Assembly (NCBI RefSeq): GCF_900573985.1 | Contig: NZ_UWOK01000001.1 | Span: forward strand, 1,364,001 to 1,428,000 | Direction: 5' to 3' | DNA length: 64,000 nucleotides | Source of the DNA: Campylobacter showae | Lineage (GTDB): Bacteria; Campylobacterota; Campylobacteria; Campylobacterales; Campylobacteraceae | Part shown: positions 28,147 through 36,091 of the stretch, piece after piece | How positions within the stretch are numbered: position 1 is the first letter of the stretch | Layout: every line of letters starts with the position of its first letter | Notes under the pieces: generated by a model | What the model was told of the DNA's origin: nothing | Seen by the model: the letters and a program-made list of their open reading frames with translations, nothing else | The model's database searches: none | Made by a program: the position numbers and the translations under genes

Positions 28147-28356
28147 ATGCCAAAAGATGCAAACGGTACCGAACTAAACACCGGAGATAACGTAACTCTA
28201 ATCAAAGACCTAAAAGTAAAAGGCGCGGGCGCTACGCTAAAGCGCGGAACTATGGTAAAAAACATTAAGCTCACGGACGACGACAAAGAGATTGAAGGCA
28301 GAATCGATAAAATGGGCGTCATCGTGCTAAAGACGGAGTTTTTAAAGAAGACTTAG
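28147..28356 (+). CDS. PhnA/YjdM C-terminal-domain protein
   Basis: A 69-residue protein equal to the C-terminal domain of PhnA/YjdM (DANGTELNTGDNVTLIKDLKVKG, then VKNIKL and a final KTEFLKKT). The zinc-ribbon N-terminal domain of full-length PhnA is absent. Despite its name the family is not shown to act on phosphonates. The frame is open upstream, but ATG 28147 has AAAGGAG in place. Cytoplasmic, function unknown. Confidence 0.85.
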   Translation: MPKDANGTELNTGDNVTLIKDLKVKGAGATLKRGTMVKNIKLTDDDKEIEGRIDKMGVIVLKTEFLKKT

Positions 28357-28415
28357 TTTAAATTTGCGCGGTGATTATGCGCTGGCGGCGTGCAAGTCGT
28401 TTATTAAAGACGGAT

Positions 28416-29021
28416 ATGTATATATTAAAAATATTAAGCAGAGTTGTTAAGATTGCGGCGTTTTTTATAGTTGTTGTACTGTTTTTCTTATTGATAGTGT
28501 ATTTAGCTATTCAAATTTCGCCGTTTTTTAAATTTCCGTACGTAAAAGATCGAGATTTGATTAAATTTAAAGCATTGACGGGCTTAGAAGGCAAAACTCT
28601 ACTGATATATCGCAAGAAAGTTCCTGATGGTGTTTGTTTTAATAAGTGGCAGACTTGTATCTGTTATACGCATTTTATAAAAGCGGATAAGCTTTTTACT
28701 ACAACGCAACAAGAGATGACGCTGGATGGCTATGAGCTTGTTCCCAAGTCTGACTGTGTAGCGCAAACTAAAAATTTACATGAATTGAAATTATCGTGGG
28801 CGGCCCCGTTTTATCACTATGCCGGCAGTCGGGAGTATTTGATTTATGGTTCGACTGAAAATTTAAACCTAACCGTGTTAATGAACGATAAAAGACAGAT
28901 ATGGCACAAAGAGGATCATATACCGTGGGGACAGCCGATAAAATATGATCATGAGGTGATTTTATATCCCGAGTTTAATATGATTCAAATAAATACTTTA
29001 GGGCATTATAGCGTGCGTTAA
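28416..29021 (+). CDS. hypothetical membrane-anchored protein
   Basis: A protein of about 201 residues with one strong N-terminal membrane segment (about 10-38, IAAFFIVVVLFFLLIVYLAI) and a hydrophilic, probably extracytoplasmic domain rich in aromatics and with four cysteines (two in CFNKWQTCICY). I chose ATG 28416; GTG 28371 or ATG 28377 would extend it by 13-15 residues, and no start has a strong ribosome-binding site. Its codon use is more AT-biased than its neighbours, which hints at transfer. No family recognised. Confidence 0.6.
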   Translation: MYILKILSRVVKIAAFFIVVVLFFLLIVYLAIQISPFFKFPYVKDRDLIKFKALTGLEGKTLLIYRKKVPDGVCFNKWQTCICYTHFIKADKLFTTTQQEMTLDGYELVPKSDCVAQTKNLHELKLSWAAPFYHYAGSREYLIYGSTENLNLTVLMNDKRQIWHKEDHIPWGQPIKYDHEVILYPEFNMIQINTLGHYSVR

Positions 29022-29047
29022 AAAGCTATCCTTAAACCCGAAAAAGT

Positions 29048-29053
29048 TATAAT
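29048..29053 (+). promoter_or_regulatory. -10 box of rnpB
   Basis: TATAAT ending seven bases before the predicted 5' end of the RNase P RNA. It lies just past the stop codon of the preceding gene, so rnpB has its own promoter. Confidence 0.7.
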
Positions 29054-29060
29054 CGCGCCC

Positions 29061-29383
29061 AAGGTATGGCAAGTGATTGCTTTTGCGTAGGCAAAAGAGG
29101 AAAGTCCGAGCTGCAATAAGACGGAGTTCCATCTAACGGATGGCTGGGGCGACCCAAGGGACAGTGTAACAGAAAGCAAACTGCCGCTTCGGCGGTAAAG
29201 GTGAAACGGCGGGGTAAGAGCCCACCAGCGCGGCGTGCAAGCGCGGCGGCTATATAAACCCAACTCGCAGCAAGAAGGGATGGTTTTGAGTCTTATGTCA
29301 AACCCTTCGCTAGAGCCAAATTGTAAAATTTGGAGTAGATAAATAATCACTCACGACAGAACTCGGCTTATCGCCATGCCTTT
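29061..29383 (+). ncRNA. rnpB: RNase P RNA
   Basis: The catalytic RNA that trims the 5' ends of tRNA precursors. Universally conserved blocks are present in order: GAGGAAAGTCCGAGCT near 29097, ACAGAAAGCAAACTGCC near 29168, GGTGAAACGGCGGGGTAAGAG near 29200, and AGAACTCGGCTTATCGCCATG near the 3' end. The first bases (AAGGTATGGC) pair with the last (GCCATGCCTT), closing helix P1. The size, about 320 nt, is typical of the bacterial A type. Ends are placed by the P1 pairing. Confidence 0.96.
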
Positions 29384-29624
29384 TACTACTTTTATTTCAT
29401 CAAATTTAGCTAGCTTAGATTTTTTAAATTCGTGGGTTTGGTTGCGATAAACCGCTATCTTGACAGCGCGTTTTGCGAGATTTTGGCAAATTTAAGCTGA
29501 GGTTTGCCGCGATCAGGCGGCGAAGTAAAATTTGATCAAATTTGACTAGGCTACGTCGGGTTAAATTTGACGGTCGCTAATAGGGTTTAAATTTGAAACG
29601 GCGCAAGGCGCGTTTTATTTGATT

Positions 29625-30041
29625 TTAAATATCCCAAATTTCTAAAATTTGCGGACATAGGGCACTAATGGCTAGTTTTAATTTGGATTTTTGTTCGTCG
29701 CTCGGTTCGTCTATGGTCTCAAATTTTCCAAACAGCTCGGCGACTTCAAGCCAGCCTTCTATATCCAGATTAAATTTAACCAAATTTGACGCGCAAAGAT
29801 AACCCGCGTCATGATCGTAAAAAGCAACCTTGCCGTCATCTAGACAGACTAGCCAAAGATCGCCTACGCCAGTATCTGCAAAGATATAAAACTCTCGCAG
29901 TATCTCGCTCTCGCCTTCAAAAACAAATTTCGTTTCATTGTTAAATTTGGCTATTTCATGCTCCTTTAGCACTCTAAAGTCGCCCGCTATCTCCGCGCCG
30001 AGTCTATTTTTTAAAGCGTCCTTTATAGCGTTTTTTGTCAT
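29625..30041 (-). CDS. SUKH/SMI1-KNR4-like protein, possible immunity protein
   Basis: A 138-residue cytoplasmic acidic protein. The centre, FYIFADTGVGDLWLVCLDDGKVAFYDHDAGY, has the strand pattern of the SUKH (SMI1/KNR4) superfamily, in which the middle glycine-aspartate is followed by two strands and a DH motif. Many bacterial SUKH proteins are immunity proteins to secreted nuclease toxins. No toxin lies beside it: the neighbours are rnpB and the flagellar operon. The family call is by eye and tentative. Confidence 0.55.
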   Translation of the reverse strand: MTKNAIKDALKNRLGAEIAGDFRVLKEHEIAKFNNETKFVFEGESEILREFYIFADTGVGDLWLVCLDDGKVAFYDHDAGYLCASNLVKFNLDIEGWLEVAELFGKFETIDEPSDEQKSKLKLAISALCPQILEIWDI

Positions 30042-30113
30042 ATCTTTGCCTTTGCGGGATAAAATTTAGAAGGGAAATTTGAGATAAAAAGCGCCGTAAA
30101 TTTGAGAAGTTAT

Positions 30114-30332
30114 TTACGACGCTATATATTTTTTTACGTTTTTTAGTTTTTCTAGCTCTTTGCCGAGCTCGGTTCTGTTTTTTTGTATCAAATTTATCGC
30201 TGCACCCAGAAGCTCCTGAGCTTGTAGGGCGTCCTCTAGGCTGTCAAATTTACTAGGAGTCTCGCCCGCTAGCGCCGCGATAGCCTCCGCGTCATCGTTA
30301 GCTACGGCTATTTTGAGCTCATCCAGCCACAT
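30114..30332 (-). CDS. small FliS-linked flagellar protein
   Basis: A 72-residue, mostly helical protein beginning MWLDELKIAVAND. It starts inside fliS (14-base overlap) with AGGA upstream; an in-frame ATG at 30371 would add 13 residues but overlap fliS more. In Campylobacter a short ORF regularly follows fliS. Its size and helical character suggest a FliT-like chaperone or an accessory to FliS, but there is no motif to prove this. Confidence 0.65.
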   Translation of the reverse strand: MWLDELKIAVANDDAEAIAALAGETPSKFDSLEDALQAQELLGAAINLIQKNRTELGKELEKLKNVKKYIAS

Positions 30333-30711
30333 CGGCTTGTCCTGCGTTTGTCGTCTCTTTCCATGCTTCAAGCAGCTGTTTGGTTACGCTCACGACCTCG
30401 TTTAGGCTCTGTTCGTCGTTGTTTATATTTGCCATGGCTAGTAGCTGGATCTGTCTGGTATAAAGGCCGCTTAGATAGTGCGCGACGCTACCTTGGTTGT
30501 AGTCTAGCGAGTTTAAAAGCTCGATAAAGATAGCGTTCGTGCGATTTATGAAATATACTTTTTTCTCTACGTCGTTATCTTGCATTGCTTTTCTAGCTCT
30601 AAAAATAAATCTTAAAACGCCCTCGTAAAGCATCTCGATAAGCTTGGTAGGCGACTCAATGCCGCCTACCGTATTTTGCGAATACGCCGCGTGTGCAGTG
30701 TTGTATTGCAT
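30319..30711 (-). CDS. fliS: flagellin chaperone FliS
   Basis: A 130-residue four-helix protein (NTAHAAYSQNTVGGIESPTKLIEMLYEGVLRF) that binds the C-terminus of flagellin and prevents early polymerisation in the cytoplasm. The N-terminal Tyr pattern and the LIEMLYEG motif are family marks. It is third in the flaG-fliD-fliS series, 11 bases after fliD. Confidence 0.93.
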   Translation of the reverse strand: MQYNTAHAAYSQNTVGGIESPTKLIEMLYEGVLRFIFRARKAMQDNDVEKKVYFINRTNAIFIELLNSLDYNQGSVAHYLSGLYTRQIQLLAMANINNDEQSLNEVVSVTKQLLEAWKETTNAGQADVAG

Positions 30712-30722
30712 AAATTTACCTT

Positions 30723-32456
30723 TTATTTCTTGTTATATTCGGCTTCGATCATCGATTTTAGCGACGAAAATTCGCTATTTAGCTTGCTGATGATCTTATC
30801 GTATGCTAAAAATCGCTCTTCCATCGTGGCGTATTTTGCATCGAGCGACTTTTGCGTCTTTTCTTTTTCCGAGTCTAGCGACTTTTTCTCCTCGATCAGG
30901 CTTTGTCCGTATTTGGTTAAAGAGCCGTTTTTTGAGTTGATTAGCCCGTCTATAGTCTTTTTCGCCGAGGAAAAGATGCCGTTTACGGTCGTGTTTTTCG
31001 GCGTTACGGTTGATTCGCTAAAGCCCACGGCGTTTAGCGCCGCTCCAGAACCCTTTATGCTTATCGCCGTACCGTTTGTAGTTTTTAGCGATATGCCGTC
31101 TTCGTTTGCGGTTAGAGTCGCTTGTATGCCCGATATCCCGGCATCGTTTATAGCTTTTAGTAGCGCTAGCGCGTTTTCTTTTGCTGAATTTGACGCAGGC
31201 GTAGCGGCTAAATTTATCTTTTTTCCGTTTATCACTAGATCATCGCCGCCGATAGTGAGTGCGCCGCTATCTATAGGTTTTGAGCTAAGAACCTGAGCCG
31301 TGCCGTAAGTGGTGCCGCCGGCAAATATCTTTTGGACGCTTTGCAAATCCTCATCTAGTTTTTTGCCGAGTTTTGAGCTATCTAGCTCTAGCAGGCCTTC
31401 TTTATTTAGGCTTAGACCGTAGTCGGCTAAATTTGCCGTCTTTGTTACGTTATCTTTCGTGTAGGTCTGATTGCCGAATAAAATTTTATTTAGCGTCGAT
31501 TTTATCGTATTTATCTCGCTCACGCCTTGGAAAGTGCCCGATTTTTTAGTATCCGAATCATAATCGGTAGCGACTTTTAGGTTGTTTACGAGATTATTAT
31601 ACGCCGTTACCATGCTTTGCATGCTCTCTTTTATCGCGCTCGTGTCCTCTTTGACGCTAAAAGTCGTCTTGCCGGTATCTTTTAGTTTTATCGTCATTCC
31701 TAAATTTAGATCTTTTACCTCGTTGCCGCTTCGCTTTATCGTGATACCGTTATACACAAACTCGGCGTCTTGCGCGGTTGAGATTTTATTGTTAGCGATA
31801 TTTGCGCTATCCCAGCCGAGCTTTTGCAAGACGTCCGATGCGCCGCTTAGGGCCGATCCATCGCTATCTACGTCTGTGATTTCGATCTTGTTTTCCGCGC
31901 CAGTTTCTTTGGACTGCAATATAAGCTGATACGGATCTTCGCCGCCAACCTTCATCGCTTTTGCCGAGACGGCGCCGTTTGTGACCTCGTTGATCTTATC
32001 GGCTAGCTCTTCTAGCGTAGTGGAGTTTTTAACCTCGATTTTATAGGTTTGGTCTCCGACTTTTATACCAAAGGTTCCGTTTTTGCCGATAAACGAGCTT
32101 GAGGTGCCAAATTTGGTGCTTTGATAAACGTCTTTTTTAGCTAGTTGTTTAACGTCTATCTCGATATCTTGTACCGCGACGCCCGCACTCACGCTTATAT
32201 CGGCGCTTTTACCGTCCGAGCTAGTGGTTCTTTTTTGATACGAGCTGTCGTCTGCTAGGGTTGAAACCGAGGAGCGAAAAGTGCCTATTAGCGTTTTTAG
32301 AGCCGTCAGATCTTTTTGCTTTGTCGCATTTGCCGTGATTTTAGCAGTTACGGGTTTTATCTGACCCGCTTCGTCAGCAGCTTTTAGCTTATCTATAACG
32401 TCTTGCGTTAGAACTTGGCTTCCAAAGCCAAGTGAAGAAACTTTACCTAGTGCCAT
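30723..32456 (-). CDS. fliD: flagellar filament cap protein FliD
   Basis: A 577-residue secreted protein that caps the growing filament and folds incoming flagellins. The N-terminal FliD domain (about 1-110, SLGFGSQVLTQDVIDKLKAADE) and the C-terminal domain with coiled-coil end (about 500-577) are recognisable; the variable middle (about 130-480) would be surface-exposed. No signal peptide, as expected for export through the flagellar type III apparatus. It is two bases downstream of flaG. Confidence 0.94.
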   Translation of the reverse strand: MALGKVSSLGFGSQVLTQDVIDKLKAADEAGQIKPVTAKITANATKQKDLTALKTLIGTFRSSVSTLADDSSYQKRTTSSDGKSADISVSAGVAVQDIEIDVKQLAKKDVYQSTKFGTSSSFIGKNGTFGIKVGDQTYKIEVKNSTTLEELADKINEVTNGAVSAKAMKVGGEDPYQLILQSKETGAENKIEITDVDSDGSALSGASDVLQKLGWDSANIANNKISTAQDAEFVYNGITIKRSGNEVKDLNLGMTIKLKDTGKTTFSVKEDTSAIKESMQSMVTAYNNLVNNLKVATDYDSDTKKSGTFQGVSEINTIKSTLNKILFGNQTYTKDNVTKTANLADYGLSLNKEGLLELDSSKLGKKLDEDLQSVQKIFAGGTTYGTAQVLSSKPIDSGALTIGGDDLVINGKKINLAATPASNSAKENALALLKAINDAGISGIQATLTANEDGISLKTTNGTAISIKGSGAALNAVGFSESTVTPKNTTVNGIFSSAKKTIDGLINSKNGSLTKYGQSLIEEKKSLDSEKEKTQKSLDAKYATMEERFLAYDKIISKLNSEFSSLKSMIEAEYNKK

Positions 32457-32458
32457 TT

Positions 32459-32830
32459 TTAGCTCTCCTTGTCAAATAAAACTCCGACCGCCTCTCTAAA
32501 ATATTCGCTTAGCTTCATTGCCTGTTCGGTCGGGATTTTGCGGATTACTTCGCCGGTTTTCATCTCCATGACATTTACGTACATCGCGCCTATCTTATCA
32601 TTATAACCAAAGCGTATGCTAGTGCCTAGATCTTCCATTTGTTTATTTAGTTTTTCGGTGGCTTCTTTTACTTCTTTGCTTAGCGTTTCGTTGTTTTGCT
32701 CAGTTAGATTGCGTGTCGTATCTTGCTGGATCTGCGTCCTTTCGACCTCTCTGGTTTGCGTAGAGCTTTGTGCATGCGAGCTTGTAGCCGCGCTTGCCAT
32801 TGGCTGGCTTGCTACTTTGAAAATTTCCAT
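32459..32830 (-). CDS. flaG: FlaG-family flagellar protein
   Basis: A 123-residue protein of the FlaG family. The N-terminal 55 residues are Ser/Thr/Gln-rich and disordered; the conserved core (about 75-115) has IRFGYNDKIGAMYVNVMEMKTGEVIRKIP and ends in a helix. FlaG limits filament length in C. jejuni. It is first in the operon, behind a sigma28-type promoter and an AAAGGAG ribosome-binding site. Confidence 0.92.
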   Translation of the reverse strand: MEIFKVASQPMASAATSSHAQSSTQTREVERTQIQQDTTRNLTEQNNETLSKEVKEATEKLNKQMEDLGTSIRFGYNDKIGAMYVNVMEMKTGEVIRKIPTEQAMKLSEYFREAVGVLFDKES

Positions 32831-32860
32831 ATTTTCTCCTTTAAATATTTGCTAGCTTCT

Positions 32861-32887
32861 ATATCGTCAAATTTGCAAATTTTTTTA
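32861..32887 (-). promoter_or_regulatory. sigma28 (FliA) promoter of flaG-fliD-fliS
   Basis: On the minus strand TAAAAAAA (32887-32880), then 11 bases, then GACGATAT (32868-32861). This matches the sigma28 pattern TAAAGTTT-N11-GCCGATAA at most positions and with the exact spacing, and ends in the CGATAT favoured in Campylobacter. It lies about 30 bases before the flaG start, consistent with late, FlgM-checked expression. Confidence 0.75.
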
Positions 32888-32977
32888 GCCCCGTTCGGGA
32901 AAATTTTTGCTTAATTTAAATTTTCGCATAAATTTGTTAAAATCCAGCCTAAATTAAGGCGAGAAAAAGGAGAATTC

Positions 32978-33364
32978 GTGAAAATTTCGTTTGAATGCGA
33001 CTGTATTTTGCTAGGGGAGTCGCTAAGGCTATTTTTGAGGGATTTTACCTCGCCTAGAAAAGATTGTGACTTTATCGTGGCAGACAAAAAGATAGAGGCC
33101 AAAAAGCCCGTTTTCGTGATCGCCGAGCATTCGCCGCATCTAAAAATCCCTTTTAGCAAAGAGGCTCTTATCTCCGCGCTTGAGGAGTTTTACTCGGCGA
33201 TTCAGTTTTCAGAGCCCATTGCGCCTTCTCGCACGAACGCGCCCGCATTTGTTATAAAAGAAGAAGCCGCACCGCAAAACAGTTCAAATTTGGAGCTTGA
33301 AGTTTCAAATTTGATAGATAAATTTAAAGAAGAGCTGCTCGCGCTTTTAAGGAAAACTCGTTGA
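32978..33364 (+). CDS. conserved hypothetical protein upstream of rsmD
   Basis: A 128-residue protein with a GTG start and AAGGAG seven bases upstream. The first 90 residues look globular (alpha/beta), then a Pro/Ala/Asn-rich linker leads to a C-terminal amphipathic helix (LELEVSNLIDKFKEELLALLRKTR). It overlaps rsmD by four bases (TTGA). A gene of this kind precedes the rsmD-flgI block in C. jejuni (Cj1460). The link to flagella is by position only. Confidence 0.72.
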   Translation: MKISFECDCILLGESLRLFLRDFTSPRKDCDFIVADKKIEAKKPVFVIAEHSPHLKIPFSKEALISALEEFYSAIQFSEPIAPSRTNAPAFVIKEEAAPQNSSNLELEVSNLIDKFKEELLALLRKTR

Positions 33365-33927
33365 AAAATCTCTACGCCACGATTTCAAGCGGTAAATTTA
33401 AAGGCAAAAAGCTGCTTTTGCCATCGCTTCAAACAACAAGAAGCACCAAAAGCATCGTCAAGGGTTCGTTTTTCGACTCGTTTCGCTACGAGCTAGCGGG
33501 TAAGGTTTTTATCGAGGCTTTCGGCGGTAGCGCGCTGATGGCCGCAGAAGCGCTAAGCAACGGCGCACAAAAGGCGTACGCGGTAGAAATCGACAAAAAC
33601 GCCTATAAGATCGCACTGCAAAACGCCAAGCTTATCGGCGATGAGCTTGAGGTCGTAAACGGCGATACTTTTGAGATGACGCCAGCTATCGTCGCGAGGC
33701 AAAATTTGCCCGTTGTCTTGTATCTTGATCCGCCTTTTGATATCAGAGACGGCTTTGTGGACGTTTATGAAAAGTGCGTAAATTTGGCGAGAAATTTGCC
33801 AAAAGATAAAATTTATCTGATCGCTTTTGAGCATTCCAGCCACCTAAATTTACCTGAAAACATCGGCGCGTTTACGCTTTTAAAATCTAAAAAATTTGGA
33901 AATACCTCGCTTAGCTACTATTCTTAA
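33361..33927 (+). CDS. rsmD: RsmD-family 16S rRNA guanine-N2 methyltransferase
   Basis: A 188-residue class I methyltransferase. Motif I is FIEAFGGSALMAAEAL, the acidic SAM contact is AVEIDKN, and motif IV is LDPPFD, all as in RsmD, which modifies G966 of 16S rRNA. The N-terminal KGKKLLLP...TRSTKSIVKGSFFDS is also typical. The start is a TTG that overlaps the upstream stop. The neighbouring flgI has its own sigma54 promoter. Confidence 0.88.
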   Translation: MKNLYATISSGKFKGKKLLLPSLQTTRSTKSIVKGSFFDSFRYELAGKVFIEAFGGSALMAAEALSNGAQKAYAVEIDKNAYKIALQNAKLIGDELEVVNGDTFEMTPAIVARQNLPVVLYLDPPFDIRDGFVDVYEKCVNLARNLPKDKIYLIAFEHSSHLNLPENIGAFTLLKSKKFGNTSLSYYS

Positions 33928-33944
33928 ATTCTTGTGTCAAATTT

Positions 33945-33958
33945 GGAATACTAATTGC
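33945..33958 (+). promoter_or_regulatory. sigma54 (RpoN) promoter of flgI
   Basis: TTTGGAATACTAATTGCTTT spans the region: the invariant GG (33945-33946) and GC (33957-33958) are exactly ten bases apart, and the flanking TTTGGAA and TTGCTTT match the Campylobacter sigma54 form. It is about 36 bases before the flgI start. This fits RpoN/FlgSR control of rod, ring and hook genes. Confidence 0.85.
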
Positions 33959-33993
33959 TTTTAGTCCTTGAAAATACAAATTTAAGGACAAAA

Positions 33994-35055
33994 ATGAAAC
34001 TAGCGGCATGCTTGCTAACCCTTGCCATATCGGCTTTTGCGGCGCAGATAAAAGACATCGCAAACGTCGTGGGCGTGAGGGAAAATCAGCTGATCGGATA
34101 CGGCCTGGTCGTCGGTCTAAACGGCTCTGGCGACGGCAGTAGCTCGGAGTTTACGATCCAGTCTCTTTCAAATATGCTTCAAAGCGTGAACGTAAAAATC
34201 AAGCCAGACGACATCAAATCAAAAAACACCGCCGCGGTAATGGTTATCGCAAAGCTACCTCCGTTTGCTAGGCAAGGCGATAAGCTTGATGTCGTGATCT
34301 CATCTATCGGCGATGCAAAGAGCCTTCAGGGCGGAACGCTTTTGATGACTCCGCTTAAGGGTGTGGATGGCGACATTTACGCTCTAGCTCAGGGCTCGCT
34401 AACTATAGGTGGTAAAACCGCATCTCGCGGAGGCGGAAGTAAAGGCGGCAACCACGTAACCGCAGGTACGATCCCAAGCGGCGCTATCGTGGAGCGCGAG
34501 ATAGCGTACGATATCTACAATCAAGAAGCGATATTTTTAAGCCTTAAAGAGTCAAATTTCGATACCGCTTCAAACATCCAAAGAGCGGTAAATTTAAATG
34601 TAGGCGGCGATAGTGCGGTAGCCGTGGACTCTCGAACGATCAGGATTGCTAAGCCAAACGGGGCAAATATGGTTGATTTCGTAGCTAGGGTGTTAAATTT
34701 GGATGTGGATTATAAAGCGCTAGATAAGATCGTAATCGACGAGCGCACCGGCACGATAGTAAGCGGTATAAATATCACCGTTGATCCAGTCGTCATCACG
34801 CACGGCGACATCACGATAAAGATAGAGCCTAGCTCGTACGACGATATGGCGGCAAATCAGCAAACAATCGACTTGCAAGACGGCGCAGCGGTAGATCCGC
34901 TAACTAATATGCTAAAAATCAGCGGCGAAAAAACTACCGTAGCTAGCGTCGCAAGGGCGCTAAGCAAGATGGGCGCGACGCCTAGCGATATCATAGCGAT
35001 AATGGAAAATCTAAAACGCGTAGGCGCTATACACGTAAATTTGGAGATAATATAA
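33994..35055 (+). CDS. flgI: flagellar P-ring protein FlgI
   Basis: A 353-residue periplasmic protein that forms the P ring around the flagellar rod. Signal peptide at residues 1-16 (MKLAACLLTLAISAFA), then IKDIANVVGVRENQLIGYGLVVGL, the family hallmark. The start is ATG 33994 with AAGGACA upstream; the frame is open further but without a site. The stop overlaps flgJ by one base (TAATG). Confidence 0.96.
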   Translation: MKLAACLLTLAISAFAAQIKDIANVVGVRENQLIGYGLVVGLNGSGDGSSSEFTIQSLSNMLQSVNVKIKPDDIKSKNTAAVMVIAKLPPFARQGDKLDVVISSIGDAKSLQGGTLLMTPLKGVDGDIYALAQGSLTIGGKTASRGGGSKGGNHVTAGTIPSGAIVEREIAYDIYNQEAIFLSLKESNFDTASNIQRAVNLNVGGDSAVAVDSRTIRIAKPNGANMVDFVARVLNLDVDYKALDKIVIDERTGTIVSGINITVDPVVITHGDITIKIEPSSYDDMAANQQTIDLQDGAAVDPLTNMLKISGEKTTVASVARALSKMGATPSDIIAIMENLKRVGAIHVNLEII

Positions 35056-35366
35056 TGTTAAACATAGATACTTCGGCGGCTTTAAGCTCTTATAATAAAT
35101 TTGCCACGAGCTCTATCGAAAATAGACGCACGGATAAGCCTCAAAGCGAACAAGACGCGCTTTTAAAAGAGCAAACCGACGCTTTTGAGGCGTTTTTGGT
35201 TAAAAGCGTGCTAGATATCGCGCTAAAAGACGAAAATCCGTTATTCGGCAAAGATGCCGGAGACGAGATATATCACTCGATGTATAACGACACGATGAGT
35301 AAGGCTCTGAGCGGAAATTTAGGCTTTAGCGAACTTTTATTCAATTATTTGAAAGAAAGGGCTTAA
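35055..35366 (+). CDS. flgJ: FlgJ-like rod-assembly protein (short form)
   Basis: A 103-residue protein equal to the N-terminal rod-capping domain of FlgJ (EQTDAFEAFLVKSVLDIAL, then GDEIYHSMYNDTMSKAL). It lacks the C-terminal muramidase domain, as in other Campylobacter, where another enzyme must open the cell wall. It is coupled to flgI through TAATG. Confidence 0.88.
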   Translation: MLNIDTSAALSSYNKFATSSIENRRTDKPQSEQDALLKEQTDAFEAFLVKSVLDIALKDENPLFGKDAGDEIYHSMYNDTMSKALSGNLGFSELLFNYLKERA

Positions 35367-35389
35367 GAAATTTCAAAATTTGCCGATTT
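35364..35389 (+). promoter_or_regulatory. sigma28-type promoter candidate for flgM
   Basis: TAAGAAAT at 35364-35371 and GCCGATTT at 35382-35389 are ten bases apart, one less than ideal. The -10 box is a near-perfect sigma28 match. It begins at the flgJ stop codon and lies about 30 bases before flgM. A sigma28 promoter here would let FliA raise the level of its own anti-sigma factor. Confidence 0.6.
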
Positions 35390-35420
35390 AGTTTCTAACA
35401 AATCTAAAAAAGGCTTTAAA

Positions 35421-35624
35421 ATGATAGGAACTTTGGGAGCTAAACTGGGCATGAGCCCGCAGCAAATCACTCGCTCAAACGACGTAAAAAAGAGCGAAAA
35501 TATGGAAAAAACACAAGGCAAAGAAGAAAGCAAGGTCGCAAAGATAGCCGAGCAGATCGCAAACGGAACATATAAACTAGATATGTCCAAGACTGCAAAA
35601 GCCGTTGCCGATACGCTTTTATAA
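35421..35624 (+). CDS. flgM: anti-sigma28 factor FlgM
   Basis: A 67-residue protein. The C-terminal half (ESKVAKIAEQIANGTYKLDMSKTAKAVADTL) is the sigma28-binding helical region of FlgM and the N-terminal half is disordered. It holds FliA inactive until hook completion. The Campylobacter form is short, as here. It stands 54 bases after flgJ with a sigma28-like promoter between. Confidence 0.9.
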   Translation: MIGTLGAKLGMSPQQITRSNDVKKSENMEKTQGKEESKVAKIAEQIANGTYKLDMSKTAKAVADTLL

Positions 35625-35659
35625 GATTTTTTGTCCTTGCGTAAAAAGAAAGGACAAAA

Positions 35660-36088
35660 ATGCTTAAAAGATATTTGGATGAGGCGATGGGGGTGCTAGA
35701 CGAGCTCATCGCTCAAACTACGGAAGATATAGAAAAGATAAAACTAGCCGATCACACTAAGGTCGATGATAGCGTTAGACGCAAAAACGAGCTGGTTAAA
35801 AAATTCGAATCTATAAAATCGCTGCTAGATAAAGAGCTTTTAAGAGTCTCAAAGGAAAACGGCGGGGCAAATTTAAGCTCGATCCTAGATGATGAGGTAA
35901 AATCATCTCTCGCACTTATGCGCTCAAAGCTTGAAGAGCTCTACTCAAAAAACAAAGAATACGCAAAATACGTCGTCGGAGTGAAAGAATTTTTTGATAG
36001 CTTGCTAAAAAATATGTTTAAAAGCGAGCCCGGCAACTACGACAAAGAAGGCTTGACGCCTGAAAGTTTATTTAAAACAAGGGTTTAA
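35660..36088 (+). CDS. flgN: FlgN-like flagellar chaperone
   Basis: A 142-residue helical, coiled-coil protein (MLKRYLDEAMGVLDELIAQTTEDIEKIK) in the place of Cj1465, between flgM and flgK. FlgN binds hook-associated proteins FlgK and FlgL before export. Identity rests mainly on size, helical pattern and position; the stop is three bases before flgK. AAAGGAC precedes the ATG. Confidence 0.7.
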   Translation: MLKRYLDEAMGVLDELIAQTTEDIEKIKLADHTKVDDSVRRKNELVKKFESIKSLLDKELLRVSKENGGANLSSILDDEVKSSLALMRSKLEELYSKNKEYAKYVVGVKEFFDSLLKNMFKSEPGNYDKEGLTPESLFKTRV

Positions 36089-36091
36089 AAA

